DNA of 64,000 bases, from positions 1,736,001-1,800,000 of the forward strand of contig NZ_RKHJ01000001.1 of assembly GCF_003752465.1 (NCBI RefSeq). Reading direction: 5' to 3'. The position numbers and the translations under genes are program-made. This DNA comes from Agrococcus jenensis (GTDB lineage: Bacteria; Actinomycetota; Actinomycetes; Actinomycetales; Microbacteriaceae). Of this stretch, positions 17,384 through 25,232 are shown piece after piece (within the stretch, counting starts at the first letter, position 1; the number at the start of each line of letters is the position of its first letter). Below the pieces are notes generated by a model, which had not been told where the DNA came from, ran no database searches, and was given only the letters and a program-made list of their open reading frames with translations.

Positions 17384-17934
17384 CGCTCTCGCCCAGGATC
17401 GTCAGGGCCGCGTTCAGCGCGGCCCTGGCGCTCCTGGGCCTCGCTGCAGCCATCGGCGGATGGGGCTACGGCGTCGCCCAGGAGAACGGACAGATCGGCC
17501 CGGGGTTCCTGCCCGTCGCGCTCGGCATCATCATCGTCGTGCTCGCGGGCGTGGACACCGCCTCCATCCTGCTGCGGCGCGAGCCGGCCCACCCGGCGGA
17601 GCAGCTCACGGGCGTCGAGGCGGAGGCTGACGCCGCCGCGATCGACACGGTCGAGGAGTCGCCGGACATCGACGCGCTCGGCCGCACGCAACGCCAGCGC
17701 AACCGCATGCTCGTCGTCGTCGGCGGCATGCTGCTCGGCGCGCTGCTGCTCGTGCCCGTGCTCGGCCTGCTCATCTCGCTCGGCGTGCTCATGCTCACCA
17801 TCGCGATCGTCGTCGAGCGACGGCCGATCATCTCGTCGATCATCGTCAGCGTCGTCGCCGTCGGGATCGTCCACCTCATCTTCGGGGTGCTGCTCAACGT
17901 GCCCCTGCCCACCGGGCTGATCGGACTCATCTGA
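17380..17934 (+). CDS. tctB: Tripartite tricarboxylate transporter small membrane subunit
   Basis: A 184-residue TctB-family protein with four hydrophobic spans: one near the N-terminus, one around residue 45, and two in the C-terminal half that form the VVVGGMLLGALLLVPVLGLL and I-V-S-V-V-A-V-G segments. A hydrophilic acidic loop rich in Ala and Glu separates the halves. The GTG at 17380 overlaps the tctC stop by GTGA, and the stop overlaps the tctA start by TGATG, so the three subunits are translationally coupled. TctB is the poorly conserved small subunit, so the call rests partly on position. Confidence 0.85.
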   Translation: MTLSPRIVRAAFSAALALLGLAAAIGGWGYGVAQENGQIGPGFLPVALGIIIVVLAGVDTASILLRREPAHPAEQLTGVEAEADAAAIDTVEESPDIDALGRTQRQRNRMLVVVGGMLLGALLLVPVLGLLISLGVLMLTIAIVVERRPIISSIIVSVVAVGIVHLIFGVLLNVPLPTGLIGLI

Positions 17935-19442
17935 TGCTCGACAACCTCATCCTGGGCTTCCAGACCGCCCTCACGCTCGAGAACGTGCTCTGGTGCGCGG
18001 TCGGCGTCGTGCTCGGCACCGTCATCGGCCTGCTGCCGGGCCTCGGCTCGACCACCGGCGTCGCCGTGCTGCTGCCGCTCACCTTCGTCATGGAGCCCGT
18101 CACGGCGCTCATCATGCTCGCCGGCATCTACTACGGCGCGCAGTACGGCGGCACGATCACCTCGGTGCTCATCTCGACGCCCGGTGAGGCCGCGAGCGTC
18201 GTCACGACGCTCGACGGCTACCAGATGGCGAAGCGGGGGAGGGCGGGTGCCGCGCTGGCGATCAGCGCGATCGGCTCGTTCATCGCCGCGATCATCTCGC
18301 TCGCGCTGCTCATGGCGCTCGCGCCACCGCTCGCGAGCATCGCGCTGGAGTTCCAGCCGGTCGAGATGTTCGCGATCATGATCCTCGGCCTCGTGATCGT
18401 CGTCACGTTCCAGGGCGGCGCGCTCGTGCGCGGCGGGCTCATGGCGGCGCTCGGCCTGCTCGTCGCCACCGTCGGCATCTTCCCCGGCACCGGCAGCACC
18501 CAGCGCTTCACGTTCGACAACGTCAACCTGCTCTCGGGCATCCCCTTCGTCGAGGTGATGATCGGCATCTTCGCGCTCGGCGAGGTGCTGTACCAGATCC
18601 GCGTCGGGGCGGCGAAGCCCATCCGTGCCCGCTTCAAGGACATGGTGATCAAGCGCAAGGACATCACCGACTCCATGCCGGCGATCCTGCGCGGCTCGGG
18701 CATCGGCTTCCTGCTCGGCATGCTGCCGGGCGCCGGATCGACCCTCGCGTCGTTCATGTCCTACGGCATCGAGCGCCGCGTCAGCAAGAACAAGGCGAAC
18801 TTCGGCAAGGGCGCGATCGAGGGCGTCGCGAGCCCGGAGAGCGCGAACAACGCGGCCGCGAACGCCAACTTCGTGCCGACCCTCGCGCTCGGCATCCCCG
18901 GCGGCGCGACCACGGCCGTGCTGCTCGGAGCGTTCACGATCTTCGGCATCCAGCCGGGCCCGCAGCTGTTCGAGACGCAGCCCGAGCTCGTCTGGGGACT
19001 GCTCGTCTCGTTCTTCATCGGCAACGTGCTGCTGCTCGTGCTCAACCTGCCGCTCGCGCCGGTGTTCGCGCAGATGCTGCGGATCCCGTACGGCTACCTG
19101 TACCCGATCATCCTGCTGACGTCGCTCGTCGGTGCGTACTCGGTGGGCAACAACATGTTCAGCGTGTGGCTCGTGCTCATCTTCGGCGTGCTCGGCTACC
19201 TCATGAAGGAGCTCGACCTGCCGCTCGCGCCGTTCGTGCTCGGCCTCGTGCTCGGCCCGCTCTTCGAGAAGGCGCTCGTGCAGACGAGCGCGATCGGCCA
19301 GGGCGACCTCGGCGTCGTCTTCCAGAGCCCCATCGCCGTCGGCGTGCTGCTGCTCGCCGTCGTGATGGTGCTGCTGCCGAGGCTCGTCGGACTGGCCCGC
19401 GGCGCGCTCCGCCGCCGCAAGGAGCAGGCACTCGTCGGCTGA
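17934..19442 (+). CDS. tctA: Tripartite tricarboxylate transporter large permease subunit
   Basis: A 502-residue TctA-family permease with about 12 membrane spans. Family landmarks are GLLPGLGSTTGVAVLLPLTF near residue 40, YYGAQYGGTITSVLISTPGE near residue 65, and a second glycine-rich repeat, GMLPGAGSTLASF, near residue 265. It couples the ion gradient to carboxylate import with TctC and TctB. It closes the third operon of the TTCCTATAGGAT regulon, and a perfect hairpin terminator follows 50 bp later. Confidence 0.93.
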   Translation: MLDNLILGFQTALTLENVLWCAVGVVLGTVIGLLPGLGSTTGVAVLLPLTFVMEPVTALIMLAGIYYGAQYGGTITSVLISTPGEAASVVTTLDGYQMAKRGRAGAALAISAIGSFIAAIISLALLMALAPPLASIALEFQPVEMFAIMILGLVIVVTFQGGALVRGGLMAALGLLVATVGIFPGTGSTQRFTFDNVNLLSGIPFVEVMIGIFALGEVLYQIRVGAAKPIRARFKDMVIKRKDITDSMPAILRGSGIGFLLGMLPGAGSTLASFMSYGIERRVSKNKANFGKGAIEGVASPESANNAAANANFVPTLALGIPGGATTAVLLGAFTIFGIQPGPQLFETQPELVWGLLVSFFIGNVLLLVLNLPLAPVFAQMLRIPYGYLYPIILLTSLVGAYSVGNNMFSVWLVLIFGVLGYLMKELDLPLAPFVLGLVLGPLFEKALVQTSAIGQGDLGVVFQSPIAVGVLLLAVVMVLLPRLVGLARGALRRRKEQALVG

Positions 19443-19492
19443 CGGCGAGCAAGACCTGCATCCGCTGCCGGTGAGGAGCGGATGCGTGGACG

Positions 19493-19531
19493 AAGGCCGG
19501 ATCGGGACCCGCGACACCCCGATCCGGCCTT
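19493..19531 (+). terminator. Hairpin terminator after tctA
   Basis: Perfect 14-bp arms, 19493-19506 and 19518-19531, enclose an 11-nt loop. The left arm starts AAGGCC and the right arm ends GGCCTT followed by TCG. It separates the transporter operon from glpX. Confidence 0.82.
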
Positions 19532-19630
19532 TCGCGTCGGCGAAGGAACCGCGGGACTTTCGGCGCCCGGGTGGCGGGTCCGGCGCATCCCCTCACTACG
19601 CTCGAAGCAGGCTCACCGATGGAGGACACC

Positions 19631-20656
19631 GTGGCACCCGTGGCGCAGCAGCTCGACTCGCAGAAGGCCCCCGTCTTCGACAACCCCGACCGCAACCTCG
19701 CGATGGAACTCGTCCGCGCGACGGAGGCCGCGGCCATCCGTGCGGTGCCGTTCATCGGCCGCGGCGACAAGAACGCCGCCGACGGTGCGGCGGTGGATGC
19801 GATGCGCACGTTCCTCGCGACCGTCGCGTTCGACGGCGTCATCGTCATCGGCGAGGGCGAGAAGGACGAGGCGCCCATGCTGTTCAACGGCGAGCACGTC
19901 GGCAACGGCCGCGGCCCGTCCTGCGACATCGCCGTCGACCCGATCGACGGCACCTCGCTCACCGCCGCCGGTCGGCAGAACGCGCTCAGCGTCATCGCCG
20001 TCGCCGACCGCGGCACGATGTACGACCCGGTGGACGCGTTCTACATGGACAAGCTCGTCGCCGGGCCGGAGGCGATCGGCGTCATCTCGCTCGAGCAGTC
20101 GATCGGCGACAACATCCGCGAGCTGGCGAAGGCGAAGCGCCGCGACGTCGAGGAGATCGTCGTCGCCGTGCTCGACCGCCCGCGGCACGCCGAGCTCATC
20201 GAGGAGATCCGCGCGGCAGGCGCAGGCACGCGCCTCATGCGCGACGGCGACGTGGCCGGCGGCATCAACGCATCCCGCTGGGAGAGCCGCATCGACATGT
20301 GCGCCGGCGCGGGCGGCACGCCCGAGGGCGTCATCACCGCCTGCGCGATCAAGGCGCTCGGCGGCTTCATGGAGGGGCGCCTGTCGCCGCAGAGCGACGA
20401 GGAGCACCGCAAGGTCATCGCCGCGGGCCACGACCTCACCCGCGTGCTCGCGCTCGACGACCTCGTGTCGAGCGACAACACCTACTTCGTCGCCACGGGC
20501 GTCACCGACGGCCAGCTGCTCGACGGCGTGCGCCGCAAGGGTCCGCTGATCCGCACCGAGTCGCTCGTGCTGCGCTCCAAGACCGGCACGGCCCGCCGCG
20601 TCATCGCCGAGCACCGCGCCGAGAAGTGGCTCGAGAAGGACTCGCACCGCGACTGA
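19631..20656 (+). CDS. glpX: Class II fructose-1,6-bisphosphatase
   Basis: A 341-residue GlpX-type enzyme that hydrolyses fructose 1,6-bisphosphate in gluconeogenesis, the usual FBPase of actinobacteria. The metal and phosphate motifs are IGEGEKDEAPM near residue 75 and DPIDGTSLTAAG near residue 105. GTG 19631 is chosen because a perfect GGAGG (19621-19625) lies 5 nt upstream; an ATG at 19619 would add four residues but has no such signal. It is monocistronic, with a terminator upstream and a hairpin downstream. Gluconeogenic FBPase would be needed on C4 acids, hydroxybutyrate or pyrimidines, but no direct regulatory link is seen. Confidence 0.93.
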   Translation: MAPVAQQLDSQKAPVFDNPDRNLAMELVRATEAAAIRAVPFIGRGDKNAADGAAVDAMRTFLATVAFDGVIVIGEGEKDEAPMLFNGEHVGNGRGPSCDIAVDPIDGTSLTAAGRQNALSVIAVADRGTMYDPVDAFYMDKLVAGPEAIGVISLEQSIGDNIRELAKAKRRDVEEIVVAVLDRPRHAELIEEIRAAGAGTRLMRDGDVAGGINASRWESRIDMCAGAGGTPEGVITACAIKALGGFMEGRLSPQSDEEHRKVIAAGHDLTRVLALDDLVSSDNTYFVATGVTDGQLLDGVRRKGPLIRTESLVLRSKTGTARRVIAEHRAEKWLEKDSHRD

Positions 20657-20669
20657 CCCCCCGGTCCGC

Positions 20670-20726
20670 CGAACTTCCCTCTCCTGCGGGTTCTGCGCCG
20701 CGCAACCCGCCGTTCGGGGAAGCTCG
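20670..20726 (+). terminator. Nested hairpin after glpX
   Basis: An outer stem (20670-20679 with 20717-20726, one G-U/A-C type mismatch) encloses an inner perfect 7-bp stem GCGGGTT/AACCCGC (20686-20692 and 20704-20710). It lies 13 bp after the glpX stop and before the Shine-Dalgarno of the next gene. Termination is probable, attenuation possible. Confidence 0.55.
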
Positions 20727-20744
20727 ACGGTTCCGGAGGCGGCG

Positions 20745-21965
20745 ATGCGCGACCATGGACGGGTGAGCGGCTCCGCACGGTGGGTGGGCATCGACCTCGC
20801 GCGGCTCGTCGCCGTGGCCGGGATGATGGCCTCGCACACGCTCGCCTTCTCGGAGCCCGAGCCAGGGCCCGGCGTCGTCGCGCTCATCGACGGGCCGCCC
20901 TCGACCCTGTTCGCCGTGCTCGGCGGGGTCAGCGTCGCGCTCGCCGCGCGATCGCGGCTCCGGGTCGGGCAGCGGGCGGCGGCGGTGCGCGCGACCATCG
21001 CGCGCGGCCTCGTCGTGCTCGTGCTCGGGCTGCTGCTCGCGCCGATCGCCTCGGCCGTCTACGTCGTGCTCGCGCCGTTCGGGCTCGCGATCATGGCGGC
21101 ATCCGCGTTCCTGCTGCTGCCGACCTGGGCCGTCGCCGCCGTCGCGCTCGTGCTGGCGGGCTCGGCCGGCTGGCTCGTCGCCGTCGCGCGCGATCGGCTC
21201 GGCGTGCTCCCGGAGACGAGCTCGATCGTGACGCTCGTGGCGGACCCGCGCGGGACGCTGCAGGACATCGCGCTCACCGGCGTCTACCCCGCGCTCGTCT
21301 GGCTGGTCTACCTGCTCATCGGGATGCTCGTCGCGCGGGCACTGGCCACGGCGCGGTCCCGCGGCAGGGAGCGCCCGGCGCTCCTCACGCTCGCGGGCGT
21401 CGGCGCCGCCCTCGTCGCGCTCGGCGTCGTCGCGAGCGAGCTCGGGCTGCGGCTCATCGGGGCGCGGTACCCGGGCGGGCCGGAGCTCGCTCGCGACGAC
21501 CTGCTCGCGAACGGGTACGGCGCGGTCCCGGGCGTCGAGCCCGTCTGGCAGCTGCTCGCAGCGCCGCACACGGGCACGCCCGCCGACATCGCGCGCACCG
21601 TCGGCATCGCGCTCCTGGTGATCGCGCTGCTCTCGCTGCTCGCGTCAGCGCTGCCACAGGGCTCGGCTCGCGCGATCGAGCCGCTGCGCGCTGCCGGCGC
21701 GGCGCCGCTCTCGATCTACGTCGTGCACGTCACCCTGCTCTCGGCGCTCGTGCCGCTCGCACAGGGGCCGGCAGGCTGGCTCGCCGCGGGCTGGGTCGCG
21801 TGGGCGCTGCAGGTCGGCATCGCGATCGCGCTGGGAGCGGTGCTCGCGAGCGCCGGCGCGCGCGGGCCGCTCGAGACGGTCGTCGGCCGATGCGCGGACG
21901 CCGCAGCAGGCAGGGCGCGGGAGGCGCCGCCGTCAGCACCGATCGGCTCCGACGCGCGGGGTTGA
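20745..21965 (+). CDS. Heparan-alpha-glucosaminide N-acetyltransferase-like (DUF1624) membrane protein
   Basis: A 406-residue polytopic membrane protein with about 10 hydrophobic segments. The N-terminal RWVGIDLARLVAVAGMMASH segment, with an early Asp and a His at the end of the first helix, resembles the DUF1624/HGSNAT and acyltransferase-3 superfamily of membrane acetyltransferases. A C-terminal PLSIYVVHV motif is also typical. The natural acceptor is unknown; cell-envelope sugar modification is a general possibility. ATG 20745 has GGAGG 5 nt upstream. Its stop codon lies inside the -35 of the arsR promoter. Confidence 0.75.
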   Translation: MRDHGRVSGSARWVGIDLARLVAVAGMMASHTLAFSEPEPGPGVVALIDGPPSTLFAVLGGVSVALAARSRLRVGQRAAAVRATIARGLVVLVLGLLLAPIASAVYVVLAPFGLAIMAASAFLLLPTWAVAAVALVLAGSAGWLVAVARDRLGVLPETSSIVTLVADPRGTLQDIALTGVYPALVWLVYLLIGMLVARALATARSRGRERPALLTLAGVGAALVALGVVASELGLRLIGARYPGGPELARDDLLANGYGAVPGVEPVWQLLAAPHTGTPADIARTVGIALLVIALLSLLASALPQGSARAIEPLRAAGAAPLSIYVVHVTLLSALVPLAQGPAGWLAAGWVAWALQVGIAIALGAVLASAGARGPLETVVGRCADAAAGRAREAPPSAPIGSDARG

Positions 21966-21991
21966 CATCCGCGACGGCGTCGGCGTACATT
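21962..21991 (+). promoter_or_regulatory. Promoter and possible ArsR operator upstream of arsR
   Basis: TTGACA (21962-21967) and TACATT (21986-21991) are separated by 18 bp, a near-consensus sigma70 promoter predicting a start near 21998. The palindrome AACTAGTT (21995-22002) lies at that start and is A+T-rich in a G+C-rich setting, so it may be the ArsR operator. Confidence 0.65.
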
Positions 21992-22012
21992 GCCAACTAG
22001 TTATAGAACCAA

Positions 22013-22038
22013 GAGGTGATGGACAGAGGTGATGGACA
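22013..22038 (+). repeat. Tandem 13-bp duplication of the arsR ribosome binding site and start
   Basis: The unit GAGGTGATGGACA occurs twice head to tail (22013-22025 and 22026-22038). Each copy carries a GAGGTG Shine-Dalgarno-like sequence and an ATG, so the gene has two candidate initiation sites 13 nt apart and in different frames. Only the downstream one reads the ArsR protein. Confidence 0.85.
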
Positions 22039-22385
22039 TGGAGCTCGGGCTCGACGACGAGGCGCTCGACCGCATCTTCGCCGCGCTCTCCGACCGCACG
22101 CGCCGCCGCATCCTGCTGCGGCTGCGGTCGGGCCCCGCGACCGTCACCGAGCTCACCGCGCTCGCCGGGCTCAGCCAGCCGGCCGTCTCGAAGCACTGCA
22201 AGGTGCTCGAGGAGGCCGGGCTGATCCGCGCGGAGCGCGACGCGCAGCGCATCCACCGGATCATCGAGCTCGCGCCGCTCATCCGCGCTGCCGTCTTCGT
22301 CTCGCAGTTCGAAGTGGAGGTCGACGCCCGACTCGACCGCCTCGAGGCGCACCTCACGTCGGGGACCCAGAAGGAGCCATCATGA
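22032..22385 (+). CDS. ArsR family transcriptional regulator
   Basis: A 117-residue winged-helix repressor of the SdpR/ArsR type. It has ALSDRTRRRILLRL near residue 20 and the recognition helix region LAGLSQPAVSKHCKVLEEAGL around residues 45-65. There is no cysteine cluster for metal sensing. It overlaps by ATGA with an AHSA1/SRPBCC gene, a pairing common in actinobacteria where the repressor controls its small lipid-binding-fold partner. In-frame starts are GTG 22029, ATG 22032 and ATG 22038. Confidence 0.9.
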   Translation: MDMELGLDDEALDRIFAALSDRTRRRILLRLRSGPATVTELTALAGLSQPAVSKHCKVLEEAGLIRAERDAQRIHRIIELAPLIRAAVFVSQFEVEVDARLDRLEAHLTSGTQKEPS

Positions 22386-22870
22386 AGACCCAGTTCAGCA
22401 TGCCCGACGACACCTCGATCGCCTACGAGCGCACCTTCACCGCGCCGGCGTCCGAGGTCTGGCGGGCCTACACCGAACCCGAGATCGTCCGCACGTGGCT
22501 GCTCGGGCCCGACCCCGAGACCGAGTTCCCGGTGTGCGAGATGGACATGCGCACCGGCGGCACGTTCCGCTGGGTGTGGGTCGACGCACAGGGTGAGCTC
22601 GAGATCCACGGCGACATCCTCGAAGCGGACGAGCCGCACCGCCTCGTCAGCACCGAGCACATGGGCGGGTCCGCGATGGGCGGCATGGAGCTCCCGCCCA
22701 CGAACAACGTCGTCACCTTCGTCGAGGCGGATGGCGTGACCACGATGCGCACGGTCATCACCTACGCGTCGAAGGAGATGCGCGACGGCGCCTACGCGAG
22801 CGGCATGGCTGAGGGCATCGACGCCGGCTTCGACCGGCTCGACGACCGGTGGTCGGAGCTCGCCCGCTGA
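22382..22870 (+). CDS. SRPBCC (AHSA1/CalC-type) domain protein
   Basis: A 162-residue START/Bet v1-like protein of the AHSA1 group. It begins with a strand-helix pattern, FTAPASEVWRAYTEPEIVRTW, then GGTFRWVWVDAQGELEIHGDI, and closes with the long C-terminal helix DAGFDRLDDRWSELA. The fold makes a hydrophobic cavity; members bind lipids, polyketides or xenobiotics. It is translationally coupled to the ArsR gene. The molecular function is unknown. Confidence 0.85.
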   Translation: MKTQFSMPDDTSIAYERTFTAPASEVWRAYTEPEIVRTWLLGPDPETEFPVCEMDMRTGGTFRWVWVDAQGELEIHGDILEADEPHRLVSTEHMGGSAMGGMELPPTNNVVTFVEADGVTTMRTVITYASKEMRDGAYASGMAEGIDAGFDRLDDRWSELAR

Positions 22871-22885
22871 CGTCACGCAGCCGGT

Positions 22886-22943
22886 GGACCCGTTCCTGGC
22901 TCGTGGACCCGAGATCAGGGGTCCGCGAGCCGGGATCGGGTCC
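22886..22943. repeat. Intergenic hairpin, GGACCC family, copy 1
   Basis: Two 25-nt arms (22886-22910 and 22919-22943) pair at 22 positions plus two G-U pairs around an 8-nt loop. Loop and right arm share a long common sequence with the element at 34402-34459, including TCGTGGACCC and CCGGGATCGGGTCC. It starts 15 bp after the stop of the AHSA1 gene, so a terminator or mRNA-3'-end role is plausible. Confidence 0.78.
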
Positions 22944-23122
22944 CTCTCGCTGTTGCGGCTAGCGGGCCGCGCCCGCCGCGCCGCCCGGTGGCGCTGCCCG
23001 CGAGGGGTGGGCCAGCAGCCGCACCGCTCGCGGGCGCGCCCACCCGTCGCGAGCCCGGCCACCTGTCGCGGGGCTGCGCGCCGCCGGGATGGTCACGATC
23101 CGGTCACAGTGGCGGCGGCGGT

Positions 23123-23151
23123 TTGACACGCGGCGCGCCTCGTCGCATGCT
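23123..23151 (+). promoter_or_regulatory. Promoter of the liv/hydroxybutyrate operon
   Basis: TTGACA (23123-23128) is followed after 17 bp by CATGCT (23146-23151). The -35 is perfect and the -10 weak, as expected for a regulated promoter. The operator cluster begins 3 bp downstream. Confidence 0.55.
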
Positions 23152-23153
23152 GG

Positions 23154-23181
23154 ACCTGAAACCTGAACCACCTGTCAGGTT
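23154..23181. promoter_or_regulatory. Operator cluster with direct and inverted ACCTGA repeats
   Basis: Two tandem ACCTGAA units (23154-23160, 23161-23167) are followed by the palindrome ACCTGTCAGGT (23170-23180). AACCTGA (23160-23166) and TCAGGTT (23175-23181) also form a larger inverted repeat. The cluster covers the predicted transcription start of a twelve-gene operon. The TetR protein encoded at 29506 is the nearest candidate ligand. Confidence 0.65.
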
Positions 23182-23268
23182 ATGGTCACCGTGAAGCCGC
23201 ACGACGGAGTGCTCGCTCGCCCGCCGAGCATGCGCCAGCTGAGGCTCGCTCTGCTCGAAAGGCAACTC

Positions 23269-24477
23269 ATGCGCAGGACAACGAAGTTCGCCGGCGTGGG
23301 CATCGCCCTCGCTGCGCTCGCGCTCACGGCGTGCGCGCCCACCACCGCACCGGCCCCCTCCGCCGGGAGCAGCGACGGCGGCGAGGAGAGCGTCGCCGTC
23401 AACGTCGGCATGATCACGTCGATCACCGGCCCGCTCGCCGCCTACGGCGAGAGCTACCAGCAGGGCTTCGAGGCCGGCCTCGACTACGCCACCGAGGGCA
23501 CCGGCGAGATCGAGGGCATCGACCTCACGATCGAGTGGATCGACGACCAGGGCAACCCCGACACCGCCGTCACGCAGGCCAAGGACGTCATCGGCCAGGG
23601 CTTCCAGATCATCGGCGGCTCCGCGGCCTCCGGCGTCTCGCTCGCCGTCGCCGAGCAGGCGGCGCAGAACAACACCCTCTTCCTCTCCGGCCCGGCCGCC
23701 GCCGACGCGATCACGGGCGTCAACGACCAGACCTTCCGCTCCGGCAGGCAGACGCTGCAGGACGTCGCGACCGCCGCGACCTTCCTCGACAGCGTCGAGG
23801 GCTCGAACATCGTCGTGTTCGCCCAGGACAACGCGTTCGGCCAGGGCAACGTCGCCTCGGTGCAGGCCGTGCTCGGCGGCGAGGGCGCGACCGTCACGCC
23901 CATCCTGGTCGCCGAGGACGCCACCGAGTTCACGCCCTTCGCCCAGCAGATCTCGGCGGCCTCACCCGACCTCGTCTTCGTGGCGTGGGCCGGCGCGACG
24001 ACCGGCGCGATGTGGGAGGCGCTCGCGCAGCAGCAGGTGCTCGAGTCGACGACCGTCGTCACCGGCCTCGCCGACCGCGCGTCGTACCAGGCCTACGGCC
24101 CCGGCTCCGCCGACATCCAGTTCCTCAACCACTACTTCCCGGGTGCGACCGACACCGAGCCCGCGCAGGCGATGGACGCGTTCCTCGAGGAGGCTGGCCA
24201 GGAGGCCGACCTGTTCACGGTCGACGGCTTCGTGGGCGCGCAGATGCTGGTGCACGCGATCACCGAGGGCCGCGGCGACGTCGACGCGATGATCGCCGCC
24301 CTCGAGGGCTGGACCTTCGAGTCGGTCAAGGGCGAGCTCACGATCCGCGCCGAGGACCACGCGCTCATCCAGCCGATGTTCCAGGTGCGGCTCGTCGACG
24401 AGGGCGGCACGTGGGCCCCGGAGCTCGTGCAGGCGATCGACGCCGAGATGGTCGCGCCTCCGGTCGCGGGCCAGTGA
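23269..24477 (+). CDS. livK: Branched-chain amino acid-type ABC transporter substrate-binding lipoprotein
   Basis: A 402-residue LivK/LIVBP-type receptor. The signal peptide has a basic start (MRRTTK) and lipobox LTAC with Cys22. The mature domain starts with VNVGMITSITGPLAAYGES, the usual periplasmic-binding-fold entry of this family, followed by a D-D-Q-G-N-P segment. ATG 23269 has GAAAGG about 7 nt upstream. LivK relatives bind amino acids, amides, aromatic acids or short-chain organic acids, so the ligand is not certain. The operon context points to a hydroxy- or keto-acid or its ester rather than leucine. Confidence 0.9.
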   Translation: MRRTTKFAGVGIALAALALTACAPTTAPAPSAGSSDGGEESVAVNVGMITSITGPLAAYGESYQQGFEAGLDYATEGTGEIEGIDLTIEWIDDQGNPDTAVTQAKDVIGQGFQIIGGSAASGVSLAVAEQAAQNNTLFLSGPAAADAITGVNDQTFRSGRQTLQDVATAATFLDSVEGSNIVVFAQDNAFGQGNVASVQAVLGGEGATVTPILVAEDATEFTPFAQQISAASPDLVFVAWAGATTGAMWEALAQQQVLESTTVVTGLADRASYQAYGPGSADIQFLNHYFPGATDTEPAQAMDAFLEEAGQEADLFTVDGFVGAQMLVHAITEGRGDVDAMIAALEGWTFESVKGELTIRAEDHALIQPMFQVRLVDEGGTWAPELVQAIDAEMVAPPVAGQ

Positions 24478-25232
24478 GGGCCGACCGGCCCGCGCTCGAG
24501 CTGGACGCCGTCGGCCTGCAGATCGGCGGTGCGCGGATCCTGCGCGACGTCACGATGCAGGTCGCGACCGGCGAGATGGTGGGGGTCATCGGCCCCAACG
24601 GCGCGGGCAAGACCACGCTGTTCAACATCATCTCGGGCGTCGCCGTCCCGACGAGCGGCAGGGTGCTGCTCGGCGGGGACGACGTCACCGGTCAGCGGGT
24701 GCACCAGCGGGCGCGGGCCGGTCTCGGCCGCACGTTCCAGACCTCCAGCGTCTTCGCCGGCCTCACGGCGGGCGAGAACGTGCGCCTCGCCGCGCAGGCG
24801 AGGATCGGGGGAGCGACGAGCCCCTGGCGGTTCCCGCGCGCCGACGACGAGGCGAGCGGCGTCGCGCTGCGCTGCCTCCGGGAGGTGGGGCTCGACCACC
24901 ACCTCGGCACCACCGCCGGGGTGCTCTCGCACGGCGACAAGCGCAAGCTCGAGATCGCCATGCTCATCGCCACCGAGCCGCAGGTCGTGCTGCTCGACGA
25001 GCCGATGGCGGGCGTCGGCTCCGGCGACGTCGCCGGGCTCGTCGAGGTCATCCGCACGCTGCATCGCTCCGGCCGCACCGTGCTGATGGTCGAGCACCAC
25101 ATGGAGGTGCTGCTCGGCCTCGTCGACCGCGTCGCGGTCATGCACCACGGCGAGCTGCTCGTCATCGACACGCCCAAGGCCGTCATGGCCGACCCGGCCG
25201 TGCAGAAGGCCTACCTCGGGGAGTCGGTGTGA
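24474..25232 (+). CDS. livG: ABC transporter ATP-binding protein (LivG type)
   Basis: A 252-residue ATPase. Walker A is GPNGAGKTT near residue 40, the signature motif is the variant LSHGDKRKLEIA, Walker B is VVLLDEPMAGV, and the switch His is in VEHHME. A long insertion after the Q-loop is typical of LivG. The family signature is usually LSYGxQR; here Gly-Asp-Lys replaces part of it. GTG 24474 overlaps the livK stop by GTGA. It energises import with LivF through LivH and LivM. Confidence 0.9.
   Translation: MRADRPALELDAVGLQIGGARILRDVTMQVATGEMVGVIGPNGAGKTTLFNIISGVAVPTSGRVLLGGDDVTGQRVHQRARAGLGRTFQTSSVFAGLTAGENVRLAAQARIGGATSPWRFPRADDEASGVALRCLREVGLDHHLGTTAGVLSHGDKRKLEIAMLIATEPQVVLLDEPMAGVGSGDVAGLVEVIRTLHRSGRTVLMVEHHMEVLLGLVDRVAVMHHGELLVIDTPKAVMADPAVQKAYLGESV

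Larger units (their letters stand above)
22944..23268. other. Intergenic region upstream of livK
   Basis: About 325 bp without a credible gene. The left part is extremely G+C-rich, with local self-complementary stretches such as the GCCCGCGAGGGGTGGGC and GCTCGCGGGCGCGCCCACCC segments near 23000-23050. The right part (from about 23120) has lower G+C content and carries the promoter and operator listed separately. Short open frames here have no ribosome binding site and atypical composition. Confidence 0.6.

Noticed and set aside
15370..19442. Terephthalate-type dihydrodiol dehydrogenase (TphB) with TctC uptake as the role of the PdxA-like gene.
   Set aside because: No ring-hydroxylating dioxygenase or ring-cleavage gene is present, and the shared operator links the gene to tetrulose kinase and isomerase genes.
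22016..22870. A fusion protein joining an N-terminal region in the alternative frame of arsR to the AHSA1 protein.
   Set aside because: The N-terminal part is Arg/His/Pro-rich nonsense; the AHSA1 protein has its own ATG at 22382. Only the duplicated start signal is kept as an observation.
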